64,000 nucleotides of DNA from Thermococcus sp. (GCA_027075325.1 JALTBN010000027.1:272397-336396); one strand, 5' to 3'. Positions 8,494-17,398 are shown, counted from the first letter of the stretch. Numbers and translations are program-made. The notes: a model not told the origin generated them from the sequence alone.

Positions 8494-9516
8494 TTACGCC
8501 CTGATGATTTTGAATCCCGCCGCCTTCCGCAATCTGTTCATGACGGCAAGCCCCAATCCTTTCTCCTCGACACCCTGGGCAATTATCACGTCAACTCCCG
8601 CACGGTCGAGTTCCCTGAGGGCGCGGAAGAGATTCCTGGCGGCTTCTTCACTGGTTTTGCCAAGGTGAAAGAAAGCGTCGGCCTCATGCTCATCCATTGC
8701 TATGACTCCAACTTTGAGACCCCTCCCCCGGAACTCCACAATGAGCTCGTCGATTTTTCTACCAACCGCTGCCCTGTTGCCTTCAACGACTACCACCTCT
8801 GCACGGGGAGCGTAGTGCCTGTACTTCATTCCAGGGGCCTTTGCAACGTCAACCACCTCCCCCCTCACCGCGGGGTGGATTTCGACCTCCCCAACGACCC
8901 GCTCTATATCCTCCAGGGGGAGCCCACCTGGGCGGAGGAGGAGCGGCTTTTCCCCGGTGAGGTCTATAACCGTCGACTCCACTCCCAAGGGGGTTGGGCC
9001 GCCGTCGATTATGCACTCTATCCTGCCGTAAAAGTCGTCGACCACATGCTCGGCATCGGTGGGACTGGGTTTTCCACTTATGTTGGCGGAGGGCGCCGCA
9101 ACTGGGATGCCACTCATCCGTATCAGCTCAAGCGCTATCGGGTGAGCGGGCATTCTAACGGCTACCGTATCGAGTCCACCGGTGGTTACCCTGGGCACGG
9201 TCTCCTTCGCCGGAAGGACCAGGGTCAACGGGCCAGGCCAGAACCTCTCAGCCAGCTTCCAGGCTGTATCAGGTATCTCCCTGGCGAGGTCTTCAAGCCA
9301 TTCCATCCCCGCTATGTGGGCTATGAGGGGGTTGTCCGGAGGCCTACCCTTGGCCTCAAATATTCTCCTGGCAGCAGTTTCATCTAAGGCGCTGGCACCC
9401 AGCCCGTAGACGGTCTCAGTGGGAAACGCTACAAGCTTTCCATTCCGTATCAGCCTGGCCGCAACCCTGAGACCCCTCTCATCCGGGCCTTCCCTCATGT
9501 TTATCACGATAGTCAT
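8494..9516 (-). CDS. sua5: L-threonylcarbamoyladenylate synthase (Sua5 type)
   Basis: A 340-aa protein with an N-terminal YrdC domain (KLVAFPTETVYGLGA near residue 30, KGRPPDNPL near 57, APSANISGKPSPT near 145) and a C-terminal Sua5 domain joined by a linker containing the conserved PGMKYRHYAP near residue 230. It makes threonylcarbamoyl-AMP from Thr, bicarbonate and ATP, the first step of t6A37 synthesis on ANN-decoding tRNAs. Having both domains places it with Sua5 rather than stand-alone YrdC. Its ATG overlaps the stop of the upstream gene (ATGA at 9513-9516), so the two are translationally coupled. Confidence 0.95.
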   Translation of the reverse strand: MTIVINMREGPDERGLRVAARLIRNGKLVAFPTETVYGLGASALDETAARRIFEAKGRPPDNPLIAHIAGMEWLEDLAREIPDTAWKLAERFWPGPLTLVLPAKETVPRVTTGGLDTVAVRMPAHPIALELIRMSGIPVAAPSANISGKPSPTDAEHVVDDFYGRIECIIDGGPTPLGVESTVIDLTGEKPLLLRPGGLPLEDIERVVGEVEIHPAVRGEVVDVAKAPGMKYRHYAPRAEVVVVEGNRAAVGRKIDELIVEFRGRGLKVGVIAMDEHEADAFFHLGKTSEEAARNLFRALRELDRAGVDVIIAQGVEEKGLGLAVMNRLRKAAGFKIIRA

Positions 9517-9953
9517 CCACCACTCACCTGGGGGCCCTGTTTGAGCTCAACTCTCGGCAACGGGATGTGATAGGGAAGCCTCATCTCCTTGGCAAGAACG
9601 AAGAGGAGCGGACTTATCTCGGAGGTTATGAAGTTAACCATCTCCGCGAAAACATCGGGCCTCACCTTCTTTTCGGCGTCCCATTCGTCAAGAATCCTGT
9701 CGGTATCCTCCTTACGGGCAGGGAGGTACATGATGGCCCCCTCAACGAGCCCCTCCGCTATTTCAGGCCTGTAATTTATCTCGTACTTGAAGAGTATCTC
9801 AACCCCGTTCATCTTGCCAGTTGGCGAACGTATCTCCCCGAGGCGCATGTCCCTGACCTTGGGGGTGAGGTTTACCTCCATCCTCATTCCGGGTATCGGG
9901 GCTCCCCTCTTCTCGAATTCAACCTTTGTGATGTTCATCCCTATGACCGGCAT
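9513..9953 (-). CDS. conserved hypothetical protein, 146 aa
   Basis: I cannot name the family. The sequence is beta-rich at the N terminus (MNITKVEFEKRG, then MRMEVNLTPKV) and ends with a helix and proline-rich tail (LLFVLAKEMRLPYHIPLP). That general layout recalls SecB-like chaperone folds, but this is only an impression and not evidence of function. It has no signal peptide or membrane segment. Start ATG 9953 has GGTGGT nearby. It forms a coupled pair with sua5 through an ATGA overlap and shares a promoter region with the divergent nucleotidyltransferase gene. Confidence 0.7.
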   Translation of the reverse strand: MPVIGMNITKVEFEKRGAPIPGMRMEVNLTPKVRDMRLGEIRSPTGKMNGVEILFKYEINYRPEIAEGLVEGAIMYLPARKEDTDRILDEWDAEKKVRPDVFAEMVNFITSEISPLLFVLAKEMRLPYHIPLPRVELKQGPQVSGG

Positions 9954-9983
9954 GTTACCACCAGAGCCCCTTTAGGAGGGGCA

Positions 9984-9994
9984 CCTTAAAAAGG
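9984..9994. promoter_or_regulatory. symmetric TATA element serving two divergent genes
   Basis: The near-palindrome CCTTAAAAAGG lies midway between the genes at 9953 (minus) and 10015 (plus) and is the only TATA-like sequence there. A 25-bp offset predicts a plus transcript starting at about 10014, making the plus gene leaderless in agreement with its lack of a ribosome site, and a minus transcript starting near 9964. Confidence 0.5.
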
Positions 9995-10014
9995 TAGGGC
10001 CCCAATTATCCCCG

Positions 10015-10719
10015 ATGCCAAGGGAGAAAGTGGTTCACGTCTGGGACGAGAGGGAAGTAGTTTATCCCCCAAAGAGGTGGCGCTACCTCTGGGAGAAGCG
10101 CGAGAAAGCGCTGAATATAATGGAGAGGTTAGCCCAGTTTGATCCGCTCCTCTACGGCAGCGTCGCGCGGGGGGACGTCAGGAGGGACAGCGATGTGGAC
10201 GTCTTCATTCCGGTGAGGGTTCCGAGCTACCTCATCGAGCTGGCCTTGGAAGACCTCGCGAGGAGGAGAAAAATCGTCATGGCAACGCCGTGGCACCTCA
10301 TCAAGGGCGTCATTGAGATTGATGAGGAGACAACCGTTACCTTTCCCCTCATCGAGCCAACGGACAGGGAGCTGGACTTCTACCGCTGGGGCGGGGCGAT
10401 AGACCTCTGGGGTGTCAAAACGAAGGAGCGCGTGCCCGGCGTGAACAAGAAGCTCATCCTCATCGTCCCGACGGAGAGGGGCCACATCGAGCGCGAAGTT
10501 GTCGGAAGGGAGAGCGAGGTGGCGAAAACCCTCGGGGTGAGCGTTGAGATCGTTATGGAGCGCGTCCACGTGCTCACAAGGAGAGATAGGATCGGGAGGA
10601 CGGGAATCTACATAAACGAGGAAGTCCCGGACTGGATGAGCTTCGAGGAGGCTCTGAAGGCCATAGCCGACCGCGACCCGAACGTGAGGAGGAAGGTCAG
10701 GGAGAGGGGAGGGGTTTAG
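10015..10719 (+). CDS. minimal nucleotidyltransferase-domain protein
   Basis: A 234-aa protein with the polymerase-beta-fold motif GSVARGDVRRDSDVDVFI (from about residue 47), giving the GS and DxD metal-binding elements of MNT/kanamycin-type nucleotidyltransferases. No HEPN partner lies next to it, and it is longer than typical MNT antitoxins. It may transfer a nucleotide to RNA or a small molecule; the substrate is unknown. There is no Shine-Dalgarno sequence before ATG 10015, and the TATA position predicts a leaderless mRNA. Confidence 0.8.
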   Translation: MPREKVVHVWDEREVVYPPKRWRYLWEKREKALNIMERLAQFDPLLYGSVARGDVRRDSDVDVFIPVRVPSYLIELALEDLARRRKIVMATPWHLIKGVIEIDEETTVTFPLIEPTDRELDFYRWGGAIDLWGVKTKERVPGVNKKLILIVPTERGHIEREVVGRESEVAKTLGVSVEIVMERVHVLTRRDRIGRTGIYINEEVPDWMSFEEALKAIADRDPNVRRKVRERGGV

Positions 10720-10822
10720 CGGTGGACTACATATAGTCCAATCCTTTATAAACCCTTGTACTGTGTGCAGAACAACACTCCAATGAGAGATTCTGAAAAG
10801 GGGCTGAAAAGGGGAAGAAAAA

Positions 10823-12190
10823 TCAGCCCTGACAGCACTTCTCCTTCATGCTCGCCGGCAGGATCTCCTTGAAGCCCGTGTACTTCCAGAGAGCCTTCGG
10901 GAGCTTTACAACGCCCTCTTCCGTCTGGTGGTTCTCGAGGATGGCAACGATGGCCCTCGATGTGGCTATGGCGGTCGAGTTGAGCGTGTGGAGGAACTTC
11001 GGCTTCTCGTGGGTCTTGTCGCGGTAGCGGATGTTTAGCCTTCTCGCCTGCCACTCGGTGCAGTTGCTGGCTGAAACAACCTCGCGGAACTTGCCCTGGC
11101 CCGCCATCCAGGCCTCGATGTCGTACTTCTTAGCTGCAACGTAGCCAAGGTCGCCGGTGCAGATGTTGACCACCCTGTACGGAATCTCCAAAGCCTGGAA
11201 TATCTCCTCGGCGTTCTGGAGAATTCTCTCGTGCCACTCCCAGCTCTCCTCCGGGCGGGAATAGACGAACTGTTCAACTTTGTGGAACTGGTGGACGCGG
11301 AAGATTCCCTTCGTGTCCTTTCCAGCGGTTCCGGCCTCCTTCCTGAAGCACGGTGAAACGCCAACGTAGAGGAGCGGTAAATCCTTCCCCTCGATTATCT
11401 CGTTGGCGTGGAATCCAGCTAATGGGTGCTCGGCGGTGGGAATGAGGTAGAGGTCTTCCCCTTCAACCTTGTAGATGACGTCCTCGAAGTCGTCGAAGCT
11501 CGTAACGCCCTCCTCGACGAAGCGGTGCACCATGTAGGGCGGGATAACCGGGGTAAAGCCCTTCTCTATGAGTTTGTCGAGGGCGAAGCGGATTAAAGCG
11601 AGATCAAGGATGACAAGCTCGTTCATGAGGTAGTAAAAGCGCGCGCCGCTGACCTTCGCGGCCCTCTCCAAATCGGCCCCCCTCAACAGCTCAAGCATGT
11701 CAACGTGGAGCCTCGGCCTCCAGCTCAGAACCTCGTAGTCCATCTTTCCGAGGCTCTGCTCCTTAAAGCTCTCCAGGAAGCCCTCCCAGACTTTAGCCTT
11801 GCCCCAGAACTTTATCGGGACGTTCTCAGTGTCGTCCTTTCCAACGGGAACGCTCTCGTGGGTGATGTTTGGAAGCCTCCAGAGGTAGTAGTCGATCTTC
11901 TTCCTGAGTTCCTCGACTTCCTTCTCAAGCCCCTCGATCTGCTTCACTATCTCGTTGCTCCTCGCGAGCAGGTCGTCTATCGGCTCCCCGGTCTTCTTGC
12001 GCTTGCCTATCTGAACCGCGAGCTGGTTGCGCTCCTTCCTTAGCTGGTTTATCTTCCCGAGGTTCTCGCGCCACTTCCTGTCGAGTTCGAGGATTTCATC
12101 TATCCAGGCGAGCTTCTCCCTTTCGCCGCGCTTGATCAGGTCCTTCCTGACAACGTCCGGGTTTTCGCGGATGAGCTTTATATCGAGCAT
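10823..12190 (-). CDS. serS: seryl-tRNA synthetase
   Basis: A 455-aa class II synthetase that charges tRNA-Ser. Residues 1-110 contain the long antiparallel coiled-coil arm (many Arg, Lys, Glu and Leu between 30 and 100) that recognises the extra arm of tRNA-Ser. Motif 2 is FRKEAGTAGKDT and motif 3 is NSTAIATSRAI. It is the common bacterial/archaeal form, not the rare methanogen type. ATG 12190 follows AGGTGA by 5 nt; a GTG at 12199 is inside that site. It lies 71 bp downstream of moeA on the same strand. Confidence 0.96.
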   Translation of the reverse strand: MLDIKLIRENPDVVRKDLIKRGEREKLAWIDEILELDRKWRENLGKINQLRKERNQLAVQIGKRKKTGEPIDDLLARSNEIVKQIEGLEKEVEELRKKIDYYLWRLPNITHESVPVGKDDTENVPIKFWGKAKVWEGFLESFKEQSLGKMDYEVLSWRPRLHVDMLELLRGADLERAAKVSGARFYYLMNELVILDLALIRFALDKLIEKGFTPVIPPYMVHRFVEEGVTSFDDFEDVIYKVEGEDLYLIPTAEHPLAGFHANEIIEGKDLPLLYVGVSPCFRKEAGTAGKDTKGIFRVHQFHKVEQFVYSRPEESWEWHERILQNAEEIFQALEIPYRVVNICTGDLGYVAAKKYDIEAWMAGQGKFREVVSASNCTEWQARRLNIRYRDKTHEKPKFLHTLNSTAIATSRAIVAILENHQTEEGVVKLPKALWKYTGFKEILPASMKEKCCQG

Positions 12191-12261
12191 AGCTTTCACC
12201 TGGGAGATGAACGGCGGGGACTTTAAAAAAGGTTTTGATGGGAAATTGAAAGAAGGGCAAA

Positions 12262-13464
12262 TCAGCCGAAGAAGGTAACCTCGACCTCTTCTTCAGCCTC
12301 AAGTATCTCCACGTTCTCGGGCACCTCGATGAAGCCGTCGGCATCGACGAAGCTCGTAACGGCCCCGCTACCCTTGAGTATGGGGACTGCTTTCTCTCCC
12401 TCTATTCTGACCGGAAGGAACTGCCTCCTGCCCTTGACGGAGAACACCTTGTGGGCGAGCCTCTTCCTGACCTTCCTGACCTCGCTCTGCCTGCCGAGTA
12501 GCTTTCTGAGGAGCGGTGCGACGAGGAGGGTGAAGTTTGTGAGGCAGCTGGTGGGATAACCCGGAAGGCCAATCACAGGTTTTCCGTCGATTTGGCCGAT
12601 TACCGTCGGCTTGCCGGGCTGTATTGCAATACCGTGTATGTAGACGCGGCCAAGCCTTTCTATAATAGAACTCGTAAGATCGCGAATTCCCCCGCTGGCG
12701 CCCCCGCTGAGAAGCACCACGTCGCATTCCGCAATCCCCCGGATTATGAGTTCGGCAATACGCTTCTCATCGTCCCTGGCGACTCCAAGGAAACAGGCCT
12801 CCCCACCGAGTTCCCTTATCGCATCGCTGACGGCCCTGCCGTTTATGTCATAAATCCGGCCGGGTTTCAGTTCCTCCCCCGGAAGGATTACCTCACTCCC
12901 CGTGCTTATAACCGCCACCCTGGGCTTTTTGTAGACCTTGACCTCAGCCATGCCAACAGCGGAGAGGAGTGCCGTCTCCTTGAACCCCAGCCGTGTACCC
13001 TTCTTCAGAACGAGTTTACCCTTTGGAACGTCCACACCGCGCTTCATCACGCCCATCGCAGGGTAGGCGGGCTTGTATATCACAACCTCATCGCCCTCAC
13101 GCTCAACGTCCTCGAACTGGATGACGGCGTCGGCCCCCTGAGGAAGCGGGGCACCCGTCGATATGTACGCGCAGGTTCCGGCATCGAGGGCAAAATCGGG
13201 GAAATCACCTGCGTGAACTTCTCCAACGACCCTAAGCCGTACCGGATCCGACTCGCTGGCCATGAACGTGTCCTCCGCCCTGACGGCGTATCCATCGACG
13301 GTGGCCCTGTCAAAGGGGGGAACATCGATAGGGGAGACCACATCCTCCGCCAGAACCCGCCCCAGGGCCTCTTCAAGGGGAACTTCCTCAGTTTGTGGTT
13401 TCATTTCAAATGAGTTCAGAATCTCAAGGGCCTCTTCAAGGGGAACGACCTTAAGGAACGCCAT
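12262..13464 (-). CDS. moeA: molybdopterin molybdenumtransferase MoeA-like
   Basis: A 400-aa protein with the MoeA domain order: N-terminal PPFDRATVDGYAVRAED near residue 50, ISTGSEV and GRIYDINGR near 205-230, the LSGGASGGIRD nucleotide-binding segment near 255, and LPGYPTSC near 300. It inserts metal into adenylylated molybdopterin; in Thermococcales the cofactor metal is mainly tungsten, which is family knowledge and not visible here. The ATG at 13464 has GGTGGTGGT upstream, and a minus-strand TTTATAT box lies near 13500. Confidence 0.93.
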   Translation of the reverse strand: MAFLKVVPLEEALEILNSFEMKPQTEEVPLEEALGRVLAEDVVSPIDVPPFDRATVDGYAVRAEDTFMASESDPVRLRVVGEVHAGDFPDFALDAGTCAYISTGAPLPQGADAVIQFEDVEREGDEVVIYKPAYPAMGVMKRGVDVPKGKLVLKKGTRLGFKETALLSAVGMAEVKVYKKPRVAVISTGSEVILPGEELKPGRIYDINGRAVSDAIRELGGEACFLGVARDDEKRIAELIIRGIAECDVVLLSGGASGGIRDLTSSIIERLGRVYIHGIAIQPGKPTVIGQIDGKPVIGLPGYPTSCLTNFTLLVAPLLRKLLGRQSEVRKVRKRLAHKVFSVKGRRQFLPVRIEGEKAVPILKGSGAVTSFVDADGFIEVPENVEILEAEEEVEVTFFG

Positions 13465-13538
13465 ACCACCACCGGAGTTTAATGAGAAACAGGATATAAA
13501 TGGGTTTTGTTAAACAGAGGAGTTAAAGAGAAGAAGCC

Positions 13539-13616
13539 TGGCGGACCGGCGGGGATTTGAACCCCGGACCTGCGGCTTAGGAGGCCGCCGCCCTGTCCTA
13601 GCTAGGCTACCGGTCC
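13539..13616 (-). tRNA. tRNA-Arg (CCT anticodon)
   Basis: A full cloverleaf on the minus strand. The acceptor stem is GGACCGG/CCGGTCC, the anticodon stem GCGGC/GCCGC encloses loop CTCCTAA (anticodon CCT, reading AGG), and the T-arm is CGGGG-TTCAAAT-CCCCG. The discriminator is G and CCA is encoded (13541-13539). No intron is seen. Confidence 0.97.
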
Positions 13617-13683
13617 ACTGCCCGCTATTCCCTCCCGGAGAAGAGTATTTAAAGTTTACGGTGAAGGATACGCGGTGGTGGGG

Positions 13684-14142
13684 ATGGACGAACTCGACAT
13701 GAGGATACTCCGACTTCTCCAGAAGAACGCTAGGATGTCGTACAGGGAGATGGCGAAGGAGCTAAAGGTGGCGGTTGGAACTGTCTACAACAGGGTAAAG
13801 AAGATGGAAGAGGAGGGGATAATACGGGGCTTCTGCGTGAACATTGACTACGAAAAGGTCGGCTTCGGTCTCACAGCGGTCGTTGGGATAAAGGCGAAGG
13901 GAAGGGAAATAGTGAGGATCGAGAGGAAACTCGCCGAGCACCCCCGTGTGACCCAGGTGTACGACGTGACGGGGGAGTACGACATAATAGCGGTCGCGAA
14001 GTTCAGGGACAGGGAGGATATGAACAGGTTCGTGAAGTGGGTTCTCTCACTAGACGGTGTGGAAAAAACCAACACAAGCGTTGTCATGGACAGTGTAAAG
14101 GAAGAGCCGGTGCTGGAGATAGAGACTAACGCAGAACGATGA
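13684..14142 (+). CDS. Lrp/AsnC-family transcriptional regulator
   Basis: A 152-aa feast/famine regulator. An N-terminal winged helix-turn-helix (LDMRILRLLQKNARMSYREMAK, residues 4-25, then TVYNRVKKMEEEGII) is followed by a RAM ligand-binding domain with YDVTGEYDIIAVAKF. The family responds to amino acids and often controls its own gene. ATG 13684 has GGTGGT 4 nt upstream; TATTTAAAG lies near 13646. Its 3' end overlaps the convergent gene at 14126-14464 by 17 bp. The regulated genes are unknown. Confidence 0.92.
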   Translation: MDELDMRILRLLQKNARMSYREMAKELKVAVGTVYNRVKKMEEEGIIRGFCVNIDYEKVGFGLTAVVGIKAKGREIVRIERKLAEHPRVTQVYDVTGEYDIIAVAKFRDREDMNRFVKWVLSLDGVEKTNTSVVMDSVKEEPVLEIETNAER

Positions 14143-14464
14143 TTGAGTCGGTCGCATCAATGAATCGCTTTGCAAAGTCCTCCATGGATTCCACAGGAAG
14201 AACAACCTCTCTACCGTTTACCTTTCCGAAGAAGAGGTACTTCCTGACGGATATCGCGTCGATAGCCCTGAACGAAGGGTTCTCCTCAATCACGTTTTTG
14301 AGGCGTAGGTTGAACTCATCCTCCTCCACCCTGAGGATTTTGCCCTCAATCCTCACGATTTTGCCGCATTCTGCTTCAGAGCACTCAAAATCAAAGGGAG
14401 TGCCGACTTCGGCCTCAACGGGGAGTGTGAGGCCGGCGGCGTTGTACACCATAAACTTCGTCAT
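14126..14464 (-). CDS. conserved hypothetical protein, 112 aa
   Basis: Not assigned to a known family. It is a small acidic soluble protein. A Cys pair is separated by a Glu-rich stretch (FECSEAECGKIVRIEG, residues about 26-41), followed by beta-strand-like segments. It starts 3 nt after the stop of the PRTase-type regulator gene (TGA-ACG-ATG) with GGAGAG inside the upstream gene's end, so it is co-transcribed and probably coupled to that regulator. Confidence 0.75.
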   Translation of the reverse strand: MTKFMVYNAAGLTLPVEAEVGTPFDFECSEAECGKIVRIEGKILRVEEDEFNLRLKNVIEENPSFRAIDAISVRKYLFFGKVNGREVVLPVESMEDFAKRFIDATDSIIVLR

Positions 14465-14467
14465 CGT

Positions 14468-15187
14468 TCATCTCTCCAGGGTTACGATGCTCTCAACGGG
14501 GATACCGTATTCCTCACGCAGACGCTCAACGATGTCCCCCACGCTGACTAAAAACACCATACCAACTGGCTTGGCCCCCGCGCGGCGGCAGAGCTCGACG
14601 AGTGCCCTCTGGGTTTCCCCGCTCCTCACAACGTCGTCCACAATGAGTACACTGTCTCCCTTGCCGAGGGCCCAGGTAGGGAGGTAAAGCGTCGTTATAC
14701 TCCCAGATGCGCTGGGGACGTAGTTGACCTCATGGAACTTCTCAACACCGACTTCCTTCTTCTTTTTGGCGTAGACAACATCAACACCCAGTTCCCTGCC
14801 GATGTGGACCGCGAGGGGAATCCCATCCGTAGCCGCGGTCAGCACCTTGTCAACGTTGACATCAGAGAGCTTCCCCGCAATGTCCTCCGAGAGCAGAACC
14901 ATGAGGGGGGTATCACTCAGAACCGACATACTGTCGAAGAAGCCAAGGCTGTCAAACTTAAGCCTCCTCCTCACCTCGTTCTGGATGTTGATGTACGGGC
15001 CCAGGAGTTCAATGAGCTCCCTGGTTCTCTCGGTGCTTGGAAGGACCTTCCCCCGAACGTACCTGTTCAGGACGGTTATTGGAAGGCCCGTCAGCTTGGA
15101 AAGCTCATCGTATGTGTACGTTTCCTTAAGGAGCCTGAGCATGTTGATGAGTCTAAGCTTCTCCCTAACTGACTTCAGCTGGCTCAT
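14468..15187 (-). CDS. gfcR: PRTase-type transcriptional regulator (GfcR-like)
   Basis: A 239-aa protein that fuses an N-terminal helix-turn-helix (DELSKLTGLPITVLNRYVRG, about residues 28-47) to a phosphoribosyltransferase fold with an intact PRPP loop (VLIVDDVVRSGETQ near residue 188). Such proteins are often annotated as orotate phosphoribosyltransferase, but haloarchaeal GfcR is a DNA-binding regulator and the HTH argues for that role; the effector may be PRPP or a nucleotide. ATG 15187 follows GGAGGTGATG. A palindrome lies between its TATA box and transcript start (15208-15219), which suggests autoregulation. The symbol is by family resemblance only. Confidence 0.82.
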   Translation of the reverse strand: MSQLKSVREKLRLINMLRLLKETYTYDELSKLTGLPITVLNRYVRGKVLPSTERTRELIELLGPYINIQNEVRRRLKFDSLGFFDSMSVLSDTPLMVLLSEDIAGKLSDVNVDKVLTAATDGIPLAVHIGRELGVDVVYAKKKKEVGVEKFHEVNYVPSASGSITTLYLPTWALGKGDSVLIVDDVVRSGETQRALVELCRRAGAKPVGMVFLVSVGDIVERLREEYGIPVESIVTLER

Positions 15188-15207
15188 GACATCACCTCCG
15201 GTGGCCA

Positions 15208-15235
15208 TTTGTTAACAAAAAAATGTATAAATATG
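15208..15235 (-). promoter_or_regulatory. promoter with palindromic operator candidate
   Basis: On the minus strand 15235-15225 reads CATATTTATAC, a TATA box that puts the start site near 15203. Between the two lies the perfect 12-bp palindrome TTTGTTAACAAA (15208-15219). A dyad at this position would block polymerase recruitment in archaea, as autorepressors commonly do. Confidence 0.55.
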
Positions 15236-15294
15236 TTTCGGTCAATCTGCCCTTTGCCTTGGAGGCAATAGAACAGGATGGAGGAACGAAAAAC

Positions 15295-15801
15295 TCAATC
15301 ATTCACCTTGGTTAGCTTGTCCCTGTATTCTCTGAGAACGTCCCCGTACTCTCTCAGGATGAACTCCTCCGTTATCTCCTCCCCGTCGGGATGGTTTACT
15401 CCCTGACAGAAGGGATCCTCCCTTATGTATATCTCCATGCTCTCACCATGCCTGGCAAATACGAAGGGGTAGAGTCTGCAGGCGAGGGGTCTGTTATGGT
15501 ATATCCTGCACCGCTTGGTCTCCGGATCGAGGAAAACGCACTCGTCGGTTACGGGGTTCTTCTTTATCGCATAGCCCAGGAACTTGTCCCCCCTGTAGAA
15601 AGCCTTCTCGTAGTCAACGAACTCCCAGGCACTGTATCCAAGGCTTTCAATGCGCTCTATGTCCTCATCCCTGAGCGGCACCTCAAGATCCCTGCAACAT
15701 CTGCCACATCCTTCAACGCACTTGAACCTGACCCTGGAGTGAATAGTAACCTCAAGCGTCCGCAGGTCTACCGTAGCCACCAGCCTCTTATTCGAGGCCA
15801 T
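15295..15801 (-). CDS. YkgJ-family cysteine-cluster protein
   Basis: A 168-aa protein with the cysteine cluster CVEGCGRCCRD near residue 30 and further cysteines in DECVFLDPETKRCRIY and LACRLYPF, the spacing seen in YkgJ/CxxCxxCC proteins predicted to bind zinc or an iron-sulfur cluster. Molecular function is unknown for the family. ATG 15801 has GGAGTGA 5 nt upstream; a GTG at 15810 would overlap the previous stop. It is the last gene of the srp54 transcription unit. Confidence 0.85.
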   Translation of the reverse strand: MASNKRLVATVDLRTLEVTIHSRVRFKCVEGCGRCCRDLEVPLRDEDIERIESLGYSAWEFVDYEKAFYRGDKFLGYAIKKNPVTDECVFLDPETKRCRIYHNRPLACRLYPFVFARHGESMEIYIREDPFCQGVNHPDGEEITEEFILREYGDVLREYRDKLTKVND

Positions 15802-15806
15802 GCGGC

Positions 15807-16052
15807 TCACTCCTTTGACCCATAGGTACTGGCTATCATCGTTTCCGTGAGTTCTATGTTCCCGGTCCTCCTGAGGACGTTGTCGTGGAAATCGTCCAGC
15901 TCGCGGATGTCGCTGACCTCAACGCGAAGGAGCAGGTCGTACTCGCCGTAAACCCTGTACACCTCCTTCACCTGAGGATGCCTACGCAGGGTGTCGTAAA
16001 CCTTCTCCTCCGTTCCGGGGCGGGCGACTATAAGGATTATCGCCTCAATCAT
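15807..16052 (-). CDS. stand-alone Lrp/AsnC ligand-binding (RAM) domain protein
   Basis: An 81-aa protein that is just the RAM domain of Lrp regulators ([16 protein letters not shown] in the middle, then the usual helix and final strand) without a DNA-binding domain. Such proteins sense amino acids by oligomerising or modify full-length Lrp partners. Its ATG overlaps the srp54 stop (ATGA, 16049-16052), so it is coupled to srp54; the reason for that association is not evident. Confidence 0.88.
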   Translation of the reverse strand: MIEAIILIVARPGTEEKVYDTLRRHPQVKEVYRVYGEYDLLLRVEVSDIRELDDFHDNVLRRTGNIELTETMIASTYGSKE

Positions 16053-17398
16053 ATCCCCAACCCCCCGAATCCTCCAAACTTCTTGGCCATCTTGGCGAGC
16101 TTCCTTTTGTCGAGGTTCTTAAACATCTTTCTCATCTGGTTGTACTGGGTCAGCAGTTCCCGGACCTCTCTGGCCGAAGTCCCGGAACCCCTTGCGATGC
16201 GCTTTATCCTGGAGTAGTTTATGACGTCCGGGTTCTCCAGCTCCTCCTCCGTCATGGAGTCCATGATAACGCGGAAGCGCCTGAGCTTCTCCTCCCCCAC
16301 CTTCACGGCATCGTCAGGGAGGGAGTATCCAAGGCCCGGTATCATCTGGAGAACCTTCTGGAGGGGTCCCATCTTCTGCATGGCCTCAAGCTGGGCGTAC
16401 ATGTCCTTGAGGTTGAATTTGCCCCGGAGGAACTTCTCGACGTCTTCCTCCTTTAACTCCGTCTCCTGGCTGAGCTCCTCGAACTTCTCAAGGAGCCCCT
16501 CGATGTCTCCCAGCCCAAGCAGTCTGGAGACGAACCTCTTGGGGTCAAAGGGTTCGAGGTCGTCTATCCTCTCACCAACACCGATGAACTTTATCGGGGC
16601 TCCAGTGGCAGCCACGGCGGAGAGGGCGCCTCCACCTTTGGCGCTCCCATCGAGCTTGGTCACGATTATAGAGCCTATAGGAGTAGCTTCCTTGAACGCC
16701 TGAGCCTGGTGATAGGCCTGCTGGCCTATTGTCCCGTCTATCACGAGTATGACCTCATGGGGGTTCACCACAGCGCTGATCTGCTTCATCTCCTCTATAA
16801 GGCCGGTCTCATCCTTGTGCCGCCCCGCGGTGTCAACGATTATAACGTCAACACCCTTTCCCTTGAAATAATCCACCCCATCCTTAGCCAGTTTGACGGC
16901 GTCCTTCTCGTTGGGGTCGCCAAACACTTCCACGCCTATTGGCTCCACGAGCTGCTTGAGCTGGAAGTAAGCGCCGGGACGCCAGGTGTCGGTACAGACC
17001 AGGCCCACTTTATAGCCCCTCTTAGTCAGATGTCGGGCCAGTTTGGCTATCGTCGTGGTCTTACCCGAACCCTGAATACCAACGGTCAGAAGGATCGTAG
17101 GCCTCTCCTTTATCTCAAGGGGGACAGCTTCCCTCCCGAGGAAGTTCGTGAGCTCCTCATAGACGATCCTAACAACGTGTTCTTTAGCAGTAACACCCGA
17201 AGGAGGCTTTTCATTAAGTGCCCTTTCCTGTATCTTCTTCGTCAGCTGAAGGACGAGCCTCACGTTAACATCAGACTGAAGGAGGGCCCTCTGAATGTCC
17301 CTGACAACTTCCTTTATGAGGGCCTCATCAAGGGTCCCAGACCTCGCGAGTTTCTTAAGCGCACTGTTGAGCGCCTTCCCAAGTCTTTCCAGAGCCAT
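16049..17398 (-). CDS. srp54: signal recognition particle 54 kDa protein
   Basis: A 449-aa SRP GTPase. The N domain is residues 1-90, then the G domain with [10 protein letters not shown] near 110, DTAGRH near 190 and [10 protein letters not shown] near 245, and the Met-rich M domain from about 300 ([20 protein letters not shown]) that binds signal sequences and SRP RNA. ATG 17398 follows GGTGGGTGA. A minus-strand TTATAAG box lies near 17430. It heads a unit with the RAM-domain and YkgJ genes. Confidence 0.97.
   Translation of the reverse strand: MALERLGKALNSALKKLARSGTLDEALIKEVVRDIQRALLQSDVNVRLVLQLTKKIQERALNEKPPSGVTAKEHVVRIVYEELTNFLGREAVPLEIKERPTILLTVGIQGSGKTTTIAKLARHLTKRGYKVGLVCTDTWRPGAYFQLKQLVEPIGVEVFGDPNEKDAVKLAKDGVDYFKGKGVDVIIVDTAGRHKDETGLIEEMKQISAVVNPHEVILVIDGTIGQQAYHQAQAFKEATPIGSIIVTKLDGSAKGGGALSAVAATGAPIKFIGVGERIDDLEPFDPKRFVSRLLGLGDIEGLLEKFEELSQETELKEEDVEKFLRGKFNLKDMYAQLEAMQKMGPLQKVLQMIPGLGYSLPDDAVKVGEEKLRRFRVIMDSMTEEELENPDVINYSRIKRIARGSGTSAREVRELLTQYNQMRKMFKNLDKRKLAKMAKKFGGFGGLGI

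Noticed and set aside
14468-15187. Annotation as orotate phosphoribosyltransferase
   Set aside because: The PRPP loop is present, but the N-terminal helix-turn-helix and promoter dyad favour a regulator.
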